DNA from: SIG701 sp045539595
Lineage (GTDB): Bacteria; Bacillota; Clostridia; Oscillospirales; CAG-272
Length of the DNA stretch: 55,329 nt
Assembly (NCBI GenBank): GCA_045539595.1
Contig: JAZQFQ010000045.1
Span: 1-55,329, forward strand
Direction: 5' to 3'
The notes under the pieces were generated by a model. It ran no database searches. It saw nothing but the letters and a program-made list of their open reading frames with translations, and was not told the origin of the DNA. This document shows positions 18,101 through 25,531 of the stretch, in pieces. Made by a program: the position numbers and the translations under genes. The number at the start of each line of letters is the position of its first letter. The first letter of the stretch is position 1.

Positions 18101-20268
18101 TAGGTAGGAGCGTTCCAGGTATGATCACCATTTGCACAACATGCACATCCGTCTTTAGCCCAGTAGTCATGAGTTCCGCAATACAAATACGTCGTATCGG
18201 CTGCGGCGCCGGATGTGGATACAGTGGATCCGTTGCCGTTGGTAAGAACGGCGGCGGACATGGGGATTTCAGGCTTATCTGGATTATATGTACCACCCGC
18301 ATATGTTGTGCGATATACAGACGTGCCAGACGGAGCTTGTCTTTCAAACTGTATAGAGCCTGTCTCGCCCGTACTGATAATTTGTGCATTTGCTGCCGAC
18401 GTATAAACCGCTCCGCTTCCACTTACAATGATTGTGCCGTTTACATCAATCTTCGCATCCTGCAATGAGCGGGCGACAGGCGCTTTTCCGCTTGTAGGAA
18501 CGTATAAAAGAGGTCGCATCGGCACGCCGAAGCAATAGTTACCCCAATTATCCGCATCCATTACGTACACACTGGATTGAACATCAACAGTTGCTCCTTG
18601 AGCAATATTGATGTTGGTACCCGGCTGCAGCATAATATTCTGCGTAATTGTGACAGATCCGGAATTTACATTGATGGTATAATTGTTGCCGATCGGCAGA
18701 ACATAATCTGATGAATTATAATTTATTCCACCAAACGGAAATGTAATAGGATTCAGAGAAACTGTTCCATTTACATCCAGAATAATACGGTCTGTTGCAT
18801 TATCATAATACTTCGTTGCCGTACCGCTGCTAAGAGCAAACATTGCCTCAGAGCCGCCACTGCCGATGAATGCCAACACAGCCTCATTGATTCCACTGGC
18901 ATAAACACCTGCGTGAACAACCAATGAAGCACCGGAATGTATAACTTCTTCTACTTCAACATTCTGCACGTAATACTGGCTGAACGGAAAAATTTTCTTT
19001 GAAGCAACAAGTCCGGCTCCTGTACCGCCAAGATAGTCGGTAACCTGCATTTTTTCGTATACAGCAGAACCGGGAAGTGCAGTCACTTTACCGGATCCAA
19101 TGATATAACCCCATGCGTAGAGTGTGCCTCCGGAATTCAACTGAATCTCGGAAGACTCGTTCATCACGATCTTTCCGTAATACTCATACGGGCGGCCGCC
19201 GACAAATTTTCCGCCATGGGAGGCAATATGTTTAGCAGAAACTTCAATTGTGCCATTGACAATCAACTTTGCACCGCTGGCCATCGTAAGCGTTCTGTAC
19301 GCTTTTAGCGCAGGGTACGGATTCTTGTCCTCAAGTATCTCAGGCTTTGCATCACACAAAGTGTGAGCAGCATTGAAGGGAATCTGCAGGGTGACGCCTG
19401 CGGGAATAGTATACTCTCCGGCAGGAAGGACGTAATCCTTCAGCAAAACAATAACATCACCGGATTGCACATTTTGCGTTGCCGTGGTCAGATCCGTATA
19501 CAGTTTCCCTCCGGCTGACCAATAACCGGAAGCATCTGATTTACTCACAAAAAGCGCAGATACAGTCAGATCGGTTTTGGGATTAATGGTATACGACGCA
19601 AGTGACGAAAGTACATTGTTATCGGCATCAACCCAGGCGACAAATTCGTATCCACTTTGTGCTGTTGCTTCTACGCCTACGCCTGTTACAGCATCCGTCG
19701 TAACATTTACATCTTCAGTAATGGCGGTACCATTGACTTTAACGGTACCATTTACACCGGACTTTACTACGACTGTTTTAGCACTTGAATCAATGACCTG
19801 GAAATTGCTTAACGTAACCGTTGATTCATTTTTATTGTTATTTCCGCTTTCCAGTATAAGCGTTAGCGTGCCGGAGGCAGCCAATTTCACAGTATGCGTT
19901 CCCGCGCCACTTTGAGCCACACCTCCAATTGTCAATGTTCCGCCATTAGAAGGCACGCCATAATCAAATGATATTGTTATATCCGAGGTTGTCTCATTAG
20001 TGAGCGTTACTTCGTGAGTTCCAGCGCTCGTCCAAGAACCGGTACAACTGTTTGTATTTGCCTTCGCACCAATTGTAATCGTGCCATTATCAACCTGTGC
20101 TGTGCCCTTATTAGTACCATCCGTTGTTTTAACTGTAATTTTCCCATCCAATACAGTCGTGTTAAGATCATCAGCCCAGACCTCAATCACACTGGCGGGA
20201 ATCAGCGACAGAACCAAAATAAATGTCAAAACCAAAGACAAAAACCGTTTTTCAACCGAAATATTCAT
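9178..20268 (-). CDS. Giant secreted Cys/Asp/His-repeat protein with C-terminal dockerin
   Basis: A 3,696-aa exported protein. A signal peptide lies at about residues 1-32. The N-terminal ~700 residues are beta-rich and Thr/Gly/Asn-rich with SGTLTLILESG-type stretches. Residues ~710-1800 hold many Cys-pair modules of the type TCTATGLTEGKHCSVCN and KDHICDECG. Residues ~1800-1985 look like a beta-helix (TLTVNGGNFTV, TTTINGGTFES). Residues ~2000-2350 hold more Cys-pair modules. Residues ~2357-3290 hold about 30 tandem ~17-aa units built on DxDxDHxCDYGC. Residues 3627-3696 are a dockerin (DLDQDGDVDADDMDIL and DVNNNGKLNAADLLLV). The start is certain: GGAGG lies 7 nt upstream and ATG overlaps the preceding stop by 4 nt (ATGA). 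Function unknown; probably a surface or matrix protein that binds divalent metal and docks through its C-terminus. Confidence 0.88.
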   Translation of the reverse strand: MNISVEKRFLSLVLTFILVLSLIPASVIEVWADDLNTTVLDGKITVKTTDGTNKGTAQVDNGTITIGAKANTNSCTGSWTSAGTHEVTLTNETTSDITISFDYGVPSNGGTLTIGGVAQSGAGTHTVKLAASGTLTLILESGNNNKNESTVTLSNFQVIDSSAKTVVVKSGVNGTVKVNGTAITEDVNVTTDAVTGVGVEATAQSGYEFVAWVDADNNVLSSLASYTINPKTDLTVSALFVSKSDASGYWSAGGKLYTDLTTATQNVQSGDVIVLLKDYVLPAGEYTIPAGVTLQIPFNAAHTLCDAKPEILEDKNPYPALKAYRTLTMASGAKLIVNGTIEVSAKHIASHGGKFVGGRPYEYYGKIVMNESSEIQLNSGGTLYAWGYIIGSGKVTALPGSAVYEKMQVTDYLGGTGAGLVASKKIFPFSQYYVQNVEVEEVIHSGASLVVHAGVYASGINEAVLAFIGSGGSEAMFALSSGTATKYYDNATDRIILDVNGTVSLNPITFPFGGINYNSSDYVLPIGNNYTINVNSGSVTITQNIMLQPGTNINIAQGATVDVQSSVYVMDADNWGNYCFGVPMRPLLYVPTSGKAPVARSLQDAKIDVNGTIIVSGSGAVYTSAANAQIISTGETGSIQFERQAPSGTSVYRTTYAGGTYNPDKPEIPMSAAVLTNGNGSTVSTSGAAADTTYLYCGTHDYWAKDGCACCANGDHTWNAPTYTWSEDNSSCTATRKCANCATTETAPASVTSKVTKPATCAETGTIVYTAEFAVDWVTKQEKTVEVAKLPHTEVIDAAVAPTCTATGLTEGKHCFVCNEVLVAQTEVAALGHTEVIDAAVAPTCTVAGKTEGKHCSVCNEVLVAQTEVAALGHKDSTDTNHNCDACGEIIEECYDTTPKDHICDECGTELGKCSDGDDTDHNCDYCNKTIENCYDTTPKDHKCDECGGNVGTHADSSTDKDHVCDYCGGAVENGEACFDPETDGDHNCDVCGQEVSSHKYSSVTTAPTCTEKGYTTHTCNCGHTYKDTEVAALGHTEVIDAAVAATCTTAGKTEGKHCSVCNEVLVAQEEIQAIAHKNKEHHAKADATCVSTGTIEYWSCPDCKTNFSDEACTTAVTNLVIAKDSANHVNKTDHVEKSATCLEDGYTAGVFCEDCKTWISGHGVISAKGHTEEIIPAVEPTCTETGLTEGTKCSVCGTIITAQQTIPAKGHTEVIDAAKAPTCTETGLTEGKHCSVCDAVIVAQTEVKALGHTFGNITVAKVATCIAAGNEAYKQCSRCNLYFAGDAEINATDGKADTSAFVIGIDSNNHSNKKPHAETPATCLEVGYTAGTHCDDCNQWIFGHDMIPAIAHKNKVHHEKVDATCVKTGTIEYWSCPDCGKNFSDEACTTEAVDLTIDIDPDNHDLKTTAAKAPACEAIGWDEYVTCQREGCTHTTYVEKPATGHNMQQTAEAVAPTCTATGKTAVLTCANGCGKTEGGEEIPSTGHSGGEATCLEPKECTVCGASYGDKNPSNHVSNVFKYTNKGATHAKYYACCEALAQASEAHKHVEGKCVCGNTLSYTVYWNVNGAVAETDEGLSYGMTPAFDGKTPAKEHDANCHYTFAGWAASADGEVMATLPAVTKTVTYYAVFTAEAHTDAPADGNHNCDDCGRTNVSVHTYSDATCTAPATCTDCGVTTGEALGHIDVSPKDHKCDRECGEVNMGTHEAASGKHTCDYCSQPVTHCKDSLSLTSEISADCTTAGNHAYYTCSVCGMYYSDADATQAIAKDSWITPATGHAFEELGTVCTNGCEYTRAAKIGETSYETLDAAMEAAQTGDTIVALTKIVIEGDVTWDLTGKKLDVQYLDAENYALVVKGNLTIKGGEFNFANMYGIGVRQTGTLVIDGGKFTTSEDEYLIGSWGTTTINGGTFESVYCNVDGFKGTLTVNGGNFTVTGNDAEYPSSDIFAAEDVATIYGGTYSTDISEYLAPEYKVSQNAGRYVVEKCYHTTVTKVIDPAPTCTEDGLATYTCVDCQHEYTKALPATGHKDENKDNVCDVETCKKVLCTEDNHKYETIPGKAATCTATGLTEYPKCTACGHIPEQPTELPIVAHQGTWSEPIPATCENPGRLGYFQCTMCGGIFDSNQKALTSLVIPASGHDYVGEITQDPTCTEPGVKTFTCQNDASHTYTEPVSAKGHTYGTWITEVPATCTVNGVKAHYHCDACGADFDDDKNPLVDLVIPAKGHAYDAGVITTPPTCTEPGIKTFTCQNDASHTYTEAVEAKGHAYGEWIAEVPAKCTEDGTKGHYHCTACGVYFDAEQNILVSIVIPKAGHTPVIDPAVAPTCTEPGKTEGAHCSVCPAVLTPQVDIPALGHKDENTDHVCENGCDVYQGTHADSAEDKDHVCDYGCKAVLEDCSDATTDTDHDCDVCGKENVTDHDYKAVVTDPTCEADGYTTYTCNCTHTYTDDVVSALGHKDVNKDHVCDNGCGVYQGKHEDTDKDHKCDYGCTEAIGTCADSDHDHDCDYGCDKAYGTHEDTDKNHKCDYGCKKAIGTCADGNKDHYCDYGCGKYYGTHADSNGADDHDHNCDYCGTVMEACSDTTPKDHICDECGTELSKCSDSEDANHNCDYCGKKIEDCYDTNPKDHKCDECGATLSQCADSDDNDHNCDYCGKENIEGHTAGAAATCTTPQICTECGAELHAALGHKDDDKNHACDNGCDVKQGDHKDDNKDHKCDYGCKESIGTCEDADFDHDCDYGCGKNYGTHEDTDNDHACEYGCAESIGACEDADLDHVCDYGCDKAYGTHEDTDFDHKCDYGCKVAIGDCADTNKDHKCDYGCGKNYGTHEDTDKNHICDYGCDAAIGTCQDNNKDHKCDYGCDKEYGEHIDDNKDHACDYGCAVAIGTHADSAADKDHVCDYGCGAVLEECVDADKDHACDNGCDKYFGEHVDKNKDHACDYGCKESIGTCEDTDRDHDCDYGCDKYFGTHEDTDSDHACDYGCKVALGTCEDTDHDHDCDYGCDKYYGTHEDTDHDHNCDYGCAESIGTCEDTDHDHDCDYGCDKYFGEHVDTNYDHACDYGCSAAIGDHADSADDADHVCDHGCGAVLEECVDADKDHACDNGCDQYFGTHEDTDHDHACDYGCAESIGTCEDTDYDHACDYGCDAFHGDHEQGSGKHTCDYCGEVVTYCKDNFLHFPFIAATCTAPGQSEYYRCYVCAKYYSDAAATQEVEKNSWVIPATGHADANTDHVCDNECGKTNIGTHADDNTDHICDYGCSESIGTHADSATDNDHLCDYGCGEIMEACSDMTGDGDHICDYCGSSEVLTQCTGGTPVRENENPATVAEAGSYDSVVYCSECGEELSRDTIVIPQLLSQVETEEFTDSTIPETIKTNPNYNTVEKLADAMSDAVIAEVITESIRDNDLVSVKDVQTQLMDVTLQYSTDGETWQKADEEHFPDDGKIEIILPVPEGTKHSRYTYYVAHMFTSGAFGNTAGEMEYPEVDEIVVDGQECIRFYVTGLSPITVSYLETEPCADGHTHDSYGYDETNHWSICSICGETFAATPHTFENDACGCGAKRVKVVAMGQIQYTVSGQTVTVTHDTACRVGYLVNGKYKALPAIKVSENCYRFIAPADVEEVLLVAVADLDQDGDVDADDMDILSNGLKPKAHASYKPLDAWQQFAADVNNNGKLNAADLLLVARSQTGHEMYKALTW
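9181..9390 (-). other. Dockerin domain of the giant protein
   Basis: Encodes residues 3627-3696. Two calcium-loop repeats are visible: DxDxDGxxDxxD in the first and DVNNNGKLNAAD in the second, separated by about 25 residues. The second loop and the closing motif (LLLVARSQ, then YKALTW) closely match the C-terminus of the 1,462-aa protein (LLLIARSR, then YKALW). The shared Ala-Ala before the loop Asp suggests a common cohesin partner. Confidence 0.82.
10414..13200 (-). repeat. Tandem coding repeat array, ~51 bp unit (about 30 copies)
   Basis: Direct repeats of about 51 bp encode ~17-residue units with the core DHxCDYGC; I count about 25 exact CDYGC cores plus variants CEYGC, CDNGC, CDHGC and CDYCG. 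Units alternate between endings IGTC and YGTH, giving a ~36-residue super-period in places (IGTC-EDTDHDHDCDYGC-DKYFGTH). Neighbouring units are nearly identical in DNA sequence, for example around 11140-11420, which suggests recent expansion. The array is in frame throughout. Confidence 0.9.
17071..17890 (-). repeat. Near-identical ~110 bp coding repeats (TEGKHCSVCNEVLVAQ modules)
   Basis: Three close copies at about 17071-17182, 17680-17790 and 17803-17890, with a more diverged copy near 16551-16640. Each encodes a module with a TEGKHC(S/F)VCNEVLVAQ core followed by ALGH. They lie in the N-terminal half of the giant protein and are separated by KDHICDECG-type Cys units. Confidence 0.8.
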
Positions 20269-20984
20269 TTATTTACCTCCCCTCCACGTACTCGTACACT
20301 TTTGGAATGTGGTTTTCTATTTTTCTTGTTGTCATTTTCATTATATTTTTTTATCCATATGAGCGCGATGGTCGAAGCAATAACTGCGACCACGGACCAC
20401 AGATGCGAAATGTGAAACCATCCGAAAGTCATTTCGGATTCGCGGAAAAATTCAACAATAAACCGGAATACGCCGTATGCCAGCGCGTATATGGGATATA
20501 TCTTTCCGCGGAACAATTTATTGCCGACTTTTTTTCTCAAAAAGATATACAGCACCACATAGAACACGATTTCAGCGGTGCGCGTTGGCCACCGCATCCC
20601 ATCCGTTCCGGGAATGATGGCACCCAAACAGCAGTCCGCCAGGATGCAATTAAATCTGGCACACAGCAGCGTTGTGATGGTACAGATCGTAAAAACATCA
20701 AACACATCGGCTGTGTCCCGCTTGGCGATTTTTGCGAAAGCATAATAGACGATCGGTAAGAAAAACACCGCGCCGTAAAGGCTCATGCCGCCGCTGCCGG
20801 ATTCAAGGAAAGCGAACAGCTTGACGCACAACACGCCGACTACCGTGTGGCATACCGCCAACACAAACGCCATCCATTCTTTCAGGCGCAATCGTTTTTT
20901 ACACTGACTGAGCCATAGGTAGCCAAACACAGTGGCCACTGCCAATATGAGATAGAGCCTATAGGAAATTAAAAATTGCATCAT
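20265..20984 (-). CDS. Prolipoprotein diacylglyceryl transferase-like membrane protein
   Basis: A 239-aa polytopic membrane protein with about seven hydrophobic segments. Lgt-family signatures are visible: GSGGMSLYGAVFF (like the GG..SYGG motif), CARFNCILADCCLG (like the R.GNF.....G signature in its Cys-rich Gram-positive form), and RFIVEFFRE near the end. Lgt enzymes transfer diacylglycerol to lipobox cysteines. This copy is not in a housekeeping context: it sits between two dockerin-protein genes, and its stop overlaps the start of the giant gene (ATGA). It may modify a protein or lipid of this locus. ATG 20981 is an equally possible start. Confidence 0.75.
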   Translation of the reverse strand: MMQFLISYRLYLILAVATVFGYLWLSQCKKRLRLKEWMAFVLAVCHTVVGVLCVKLFAFLESGSGGMSLYGAVFFLPIVYYAFAKIAKRDTADVFDVFTICTITTLLCARFNCILADCCLGAIIPGTDGMRWPTRTAEIVFYVVLYIFLRKKVGNKLFRGKIYPIYALAYGVFRFIVEFFRESEMTFGWFHISHLWSVVAVIASTIALIWIKKYNENDNKKNRKPHSKSVRVRGGEVNK

Positions 20985-21043
20985 TTTTCATTTTCCCTCT
21001 CAGACACAGCCGCCATAGCGTCTGCGTTCGATTCCTGCACCCG

Positions 21044-21066
21044 GCCGCCCGGCCACGCCGGGCGGC
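21044..21066 (-). other. GC-rich intercistronic hairpin
   Basis: A perfect 10-bp inverted repeat (21044-21053 with 21057-21066) with a 3-nt loop, about 20 bp past the stop of the 1,462-aa gene. There is no U-tract on the minus strand, so it is more likely an mRNA-stabilising or processing hairpin, or a weak attenuator, than a full terminator. It could lower expression of the Lgt-like and giant genes relative to the upstream gene. Confidence 0.6.
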
Positions 21067-21086
21067 AGAATGCCTTGTTTATCGGT

Positions 21087-24000
21087 TTACCAAAGTGCTT
21101 TGTAGAGAGGATCGGTTACAGCCAATCTGCTTCTGGCGATCAGGAGCAGATCCGCTGCGTTGATGACGCCGTTGCCGTTCACATCGGCCGCCAGCGTCTG
21201 GGTAGCACTCAATCCGCTGCGCATCATGGGGGTGGTCAGCACCAGTGCCAGGTACGCCTGGTCGTCCACGGTAACCACGCCGTCGCCGTTCATGTCACCG
21301 GCGATGACGATCATGATCTGTGCATCCTTAGGAACGGCGAAGTTGTATCCGCTTTCGTAGGGATTCTTCGCGGCATCGATGGCCACATAGGAACCGTCCG
21401 CCTGGAGGTATCCCACCTTGCAGGCCACATCCCCGGTGGTGGTAATAGTAAGGGCGCGTCCCTTCACCTCGGTGGAGATTGCGGTGCTTCCGGTGTTCGT
21501 TTTGATATCCCCGGCATTGATCAGCTGGGTAGTCATTCTGCCGTAAGCATCAAAGGCGTAGGTCTTACCGGCAGGCACCAGACCATGGGACCAATCCTCA
21601 CCGTTATCGGCAATACCTACCCATTGGTTTGCATCGGCCACAATCGTAGCATCGTTTTTGACAAAATAGTAGTAGCCATCGGTACCCTGGATGATACCCT
21701 TGGTGGAGTAAAGCAGACCGTTCTTAAAGAACTGGGTTTTTACCGTTTCGTTTACGAGAACGGAAGCGGGGCCAATGAAATCCTCGCGGAGTGCACCGCG
21801 TTCATCAAACAGGTAGCACTTGTTCACATTGGTATTTTCTCTGGACGGAATGTAGTGCTGATAACCGGTACGAACGTAACCATACTCGTTCTTATTGGAG
21901 AAGTAATGTTTGCCGTCTACCTCAAACCATTCGCCGACGATCCAGTCGCCTGCCCATCTGTAGCGGTAGCCGGAATAACCCAACTGGGAATCCTGCATCC
22001 ACACGCCCTTCACCAGAACGCAATCTTTGAATTCGTATTCGAAATCTGCTGTCTGCCAGGAGTTCTTATTCTCACGAATGGTGTACTTGCCGTCCACGGC
22101 TCTGCCGGTATCGGGATGGAAGTAGTAAAACTTATTATCGATTTCCCACCAACCGGTACGCACTACGCCCAAGGAGGGATAATAATAACCCCCGTCGAAG
22201 GTGATAAAACCGGTTACGCCCTGCTCGCTGACCAGTTTGCCGTTGGCATCGAACTCACAGAAACGTTTCTGGGTAGCATCGTGGCGGTCGGTCACCAACT
22301 GGATACCAGTAACCGGCACGCTGTTTACGAAATAATAATCCTCGTACCAACCGTTGAGCTGTGTGGTAGTAACGGTGAATACGTCCTGGAAATCCAGGTA
22401 CACGGTGGAGAAATGGCCACCTGCATCGTTCTCCGAGCCGCGGCATCCATTGGGATACTCTTCATCCACGTGCTTGAACGGATAGAGACCGTATACATTC
22501 TGTGCATCGTTCACCGGATCGGTAACAAAGCTGTACAGAGAGGAAGCGGCCAGATAGATATCGTAGGACACATGTCCGTTGGAAGAAATGGCCAGCTCGC
22601 CGTTGAAGTACGGTGCGCTATCCTTTACGGTTGCCTTGATACCGGAGAGAATACAGATCGGATTGGCAACACTGGCATCGACAGCCTGGCCCTGCTTAAT
22701 CCAACCGCAGACTACCGTCAAGCGGTTGTTGGCATCCAGATTCGCTCTCTTCAACTCGAAGAACTGGTTGCTGATCTTCAACTCGGAAATATCCACGATC
22801 AAATTCGGATCCATGTCTACTGTAATGGTTACCGTAGTCTGCACGCAGACACGCTCCGCCAGACTGAGCAGCAAATTCCACGCCGAAGCATCCACGCTTC
22901 CCTCTCCGGGCAATTTTTCCTTGAGGGGTTCCAGATGGGCGGGAATATCGATGGTAGTCATATCCAGACCGAAGGTGTAGTCGATAGTCACAGGAGCATT
23001 GGGATCCACGATGCTGTAGATCTGATCATCCAGCGTATGGGTGTTATGCACCTCGCGAACCCATGCGAGAGAGCGGTTACCCTGAGTTACATTATCGAAA
23101 TCGAATACAGCCTCGTCTGCACGATACAGATTGACCTGAAGATATGCGTACAGGTACTGGTTGGTGCTCCAGTATGCACCTGCAAGGAATGTTCTGTATC
23201 CCGCAGCCTCACTGGGGATGAACGAGAGACCGCTCACCGAACCTGCATTAGAATACTCCAGCAATACCGTAAAATCAGAAGGCTTTACGCAAACCCGGTT
23301 ACCCCGGTAGGTAGCGATAATCGGCAATGTGGCAACCTGTCCGTAGATGGCGTTCATCGTTGTGGTTTCCATTTTAAGTGCATCGGGAACCACCACGTAC
23401 ACCGTAATGCTGCCGGCAACGGTGTCGCCGATCATGTACTGTACGGTAACCTCGCCATTGGCCACAGCCGTGAAAAGGCCATTTGCATCAATAGTACCAA
23501 TCGTAGGATCGGATACAGTCCAATACGCCCCCGCGGGGATGGGTGCGCTGTTACCGGTATTACTTACACCGGTTGCGGTGAACTGCATAGTCGTACCCGC
23601 TGTAATATATTCATACTCGGAGGAGATGATTGCGTGGTCAAATGCATTGGAAGGCGCTGCAGTGGAAACCGCCACAAGAGACGTGGACACGCGGCGTGCA
23701 AATCCGTCGGAGGGGCTGCTGACCAGCTGCAATTCGTCACTGCCGGCCGGTTTGGAAAGATAGGTGGTGGATCCGCCGCCGTCCAGGTTCACAGCATCCA
23801 CACAGCCGGCTTCCAGCATGATCTGAGCAATTTCCTCCATGGCACCGCCGGCAGAGAAGGGCAGCTGACGGCCGTCCAGAACCATCATAACCACCTTGCC
23901 CTCTGCCGTAATACCGATCGCGGTACGGCTGGCACGGCTGCTGGTGTAGTTGGACGCCTTGGTTACATTGATCTTACCATCCTTAACAAGCACAGCACCG

Positions 24001-25475
24001 AACGCGGCAATGCCTTCCTGAATGTGTCCTTTGTAGATGGTTTCGTATTCCTCCTTAGTGCCGATCACAGCACGGCCGTTCTCCTTGAGAATACCGAAGA
24101 AGCCGGGGGCGGTTATGGGGAAATATTCTTCACCGCCCATAACCACAAGGCCGCTGGGCGTTCCGTTGTAAATATTGTAACCTGCGCCGTTGGTAGCAAC
24201 GATCGCATTGAAGTTTTCGTACTTATCCTTGTTGTTTTCCACCAGCGCCTGTGCCTGGTTCGCTACGGTCTCAAGACCGATATGTTTGTCAATGACCGGA
24301 GGCAGGTTATCCTTATAGTTTACCATGATGGTTACATCATCCCGGGTAACGTCCACCGTAGCCACATAGTAAACGATCTGTTTACCGTCCACAGTCTGGG
24401 CGTACTTGATGTTCTGCTCAATACCCAGTGCCAACACGGAGTGCTCATCGGAGAACACGGTATAGTAGCCATTGGATGCGGTTGTATCGTTGTTGCTTCC
24501 TGCAACCAGTTCACCATCGGCGGTCACAAAGACGTAGTCAGCAAACGCATAGCAAACTGCTTCGCGGAGCGTTGCGTAACTGGAAACGCCGCGCTTGGAC
24601 TCCAGGATCTTGATGGACACGTCGTTTTTGTACGCGTCATAAATCGCCTTGCGCACGGCTTCCTGAGAGTTTTCCACGCCGAAACGGTGGTTCATGAAGT
24701 ACACCACGCGGTCCTTATCCGTCAGGCCTGCGGTGAAGTACTCATTCATCAATTCGCTGAGTTTCTTCTCGCCCTTTTTCAGCTCCGTAATCAGATAATA
24801 AGCATCCATGTCGCCGTAGAAGTCATCCCAACCGAATGCGCTGGGAGCGTTCACACCGAAGCCGTTGACGCGGATATAATCCGCCATCTGGTCCATGGTG
24901 CCGTCCGGAACCTGCAGATTCTCAACAGTATAGAGCAGAAGGTCACACAGATCACCTGCCCATCCGGACAAGTCTGCGGAACCGCTGTTCAGATAGGAAA
25001 TATTCATACAGCCGAACATATGGCCGAAATCCACATAGTTGCCATTGGGCAAAGTGAATGCATCGGTCACAATGTTGCGCAGGCGCATGACATTCGTGCC
25101 GTTGGCGGCATCCAGCTCCTTGACTTTGCTGGTGAAGCCGACTATTTCCTGTCCGCCCAGCGCGCTCCAGTTATCATCCTGATATCGTTCCACGCCGCAG
25201 CGGATAAAGTTGAGGACCAACAGTTTGGGATCCTGGTTGATCAGCGGATTCGATGCATATGTCTCCGCATACTCCTCCAACTTCACAAGAAGTGCCATAA
25301 AATCGGCGTAATTTGTCACTGTGCCGTACGTATTTTCATCGACTTCGGGAGTCGTCTCCGTATCGGTTTCCGTTCCCGCTGCCGTCTCGGCCCAGATATT
25401 CATCGGCAAAACTCCAACAAACATCACCATCGCCAAAAACAGCGATATCACTTTCACAGGAATTCGTTTCAACAT
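21087..25475 (-). CDS. Secreted phosphodiester glycosidase (NAGPA-like) with cell-wall-type repeats and dockerin
   Basis: A 1,462-aa exported protein. A signal peptide lies at about residues 1-29. Residues ~30-310 are an unrecognised domain. Residues ~420-590 match the phosphodiester glycosidase (NAGPA) family: SRASRTAIGITAEGKVVMMV, then VDAVNLDGGGSTT near residue 564, the family's active-site-like motif. Residues ~595-680 are a BIG2-like Ig domain (AYWTVSDPTIGTIDANG). The middle is cohesin/Ig-like. Residues ~1080-1350 carry choline/glucan-binding-like repeats (GWWEIDNKFYYF, WFEVDGKHYFS). Residues 1393-1462 are a dockerin (GDMNGDGVVTVDD and DVNGNGVINAADLLLI). ATG 25475 has GAGAGG 7 nt upstream. 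Family members remove sugar from sugar-phosphodiester linkages, a plausible trimming activity on the polysaccharide encoded here (inference). Confidence 0.87.
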   Translation of the reverse strand: MLKRIPVKVISLFLAMVMFVGVLPMNIWAETAAGTETDTETTPEVDENTYGTVTNYADFMALLVKLEEYAETYASNPLINQDPKLLVLNFIRCGVERYQDDNWSALGGQEIVGFTSKVKELDAANGTNVMRLRNIVTDAFTLPNGNYVDFGHMFGCMNISYLNSGSADLSGWAGDLCDLLLYTVENLQVPDGTMDQMADYIRVNGFGVNAPSAFGWDDFYGDMDAYYLITELKKGEKKLSELMNEYFTAGLTDKDRVVYFMNHRFGVENSQEAVRKAIYDAYKNDVSIKILESKRGVSSYATLREAVCYAFADYVFVTADGELVAGSNNDTTASNGYYTVFSDEHSVLALGIEQNIKYAQTVDGKQIVYYVATVDVTRDDVTIMVNYKDNLPPVIDKHIGLETVANQAQALVENNKDKYENFNAIVATNGAGYNIYNGTPSGLVVMGGEEYFPITAPGFFGILKENGRAVIGTKEEYETIYKGHIQEGIAAFGAVLVKDGKINVTKASNYTSSRASRTAIGITAEGKVVMMVLDGRQLPFSAGGAMEEIAQIMLEAGCVDAVNLDGGGSTTYLSKPAGSDELQLVSSPSDGFARRVSTSLVAVSTAAPSNAFDHAIISSEYEYITAGTTMQFTATGVSNTGNSAPIPAGAYWTVSDPTIGTIDANGLFTAVANGEVTVQYMIGDTVAGSITVYVVVPDALKMETTTMNAIYGQVATLPIIATYRGNRVCVKPSDFTVLLEYSNAGSVSGLSFIPSEAAGYRTFLAGAYWSTNQYLYAYLQVNLYRADEAVFDFDNVTQGNRSLAWVREVHNTHTLDDQIYSIVDPNAPVTIDYTFGLDMTTIDIPAHLEPLKEKLPGEGSVDASAWNLLLSLAERVCVQTTVTITVDMDPNLIVDISELKISNQFFELKRANLDANNRLTVVCGWIKQGQAVDASVANPICILSGIKATVKDSAPYFNGELAISSNGHVSYDIYLAASSLYSFVTDPVNDAQNVYGLYPFKHVDEEYPNGCRGSENDAGGHFSTVYLDFQDVFTVTTTQLNGWYEDYYFVNSVPVTGIQLVTDRHDATQKRFCEFDANGKLVSEQGVTGFITFDGGYYYPSLGVVRTGWWEIDNKFYYFHPDTGRAVDGKYTIRENKNSWQTADFEYEFKDCVLVKGVWMQDSQLGYSGYRYRWAGDWIVGEWFEVDGKHYFSNKNEYGYVRTGYQHYIPSRENTNVNKCYLFDERGALREDFIGPASVLVNETVKTQFFKNGLLYSTKGIIQGTDGYYYFVKNDATIVADANQWVGIADNGEDWSHGLVPAGKTYAFDAYGRMTTQLINAGDIKTNTGSTAISTEVKGRALTITTTGDVACKVGYLQADGSYVAIDAAKNPYESGYNFAVPKDAQIMIVIAGDMNGDGVVTVDDQAYLALVLTTPMMRSGLSATQTLAADVNGNGVINAADLLLIARSRLAVTDPLYKALW

Positions 25476-25531
25476 TGTGCGACCTCTCTTTGTATAGGAT
25501 TAAATTGTTTTTATATGTACAAGCCAAGCCG

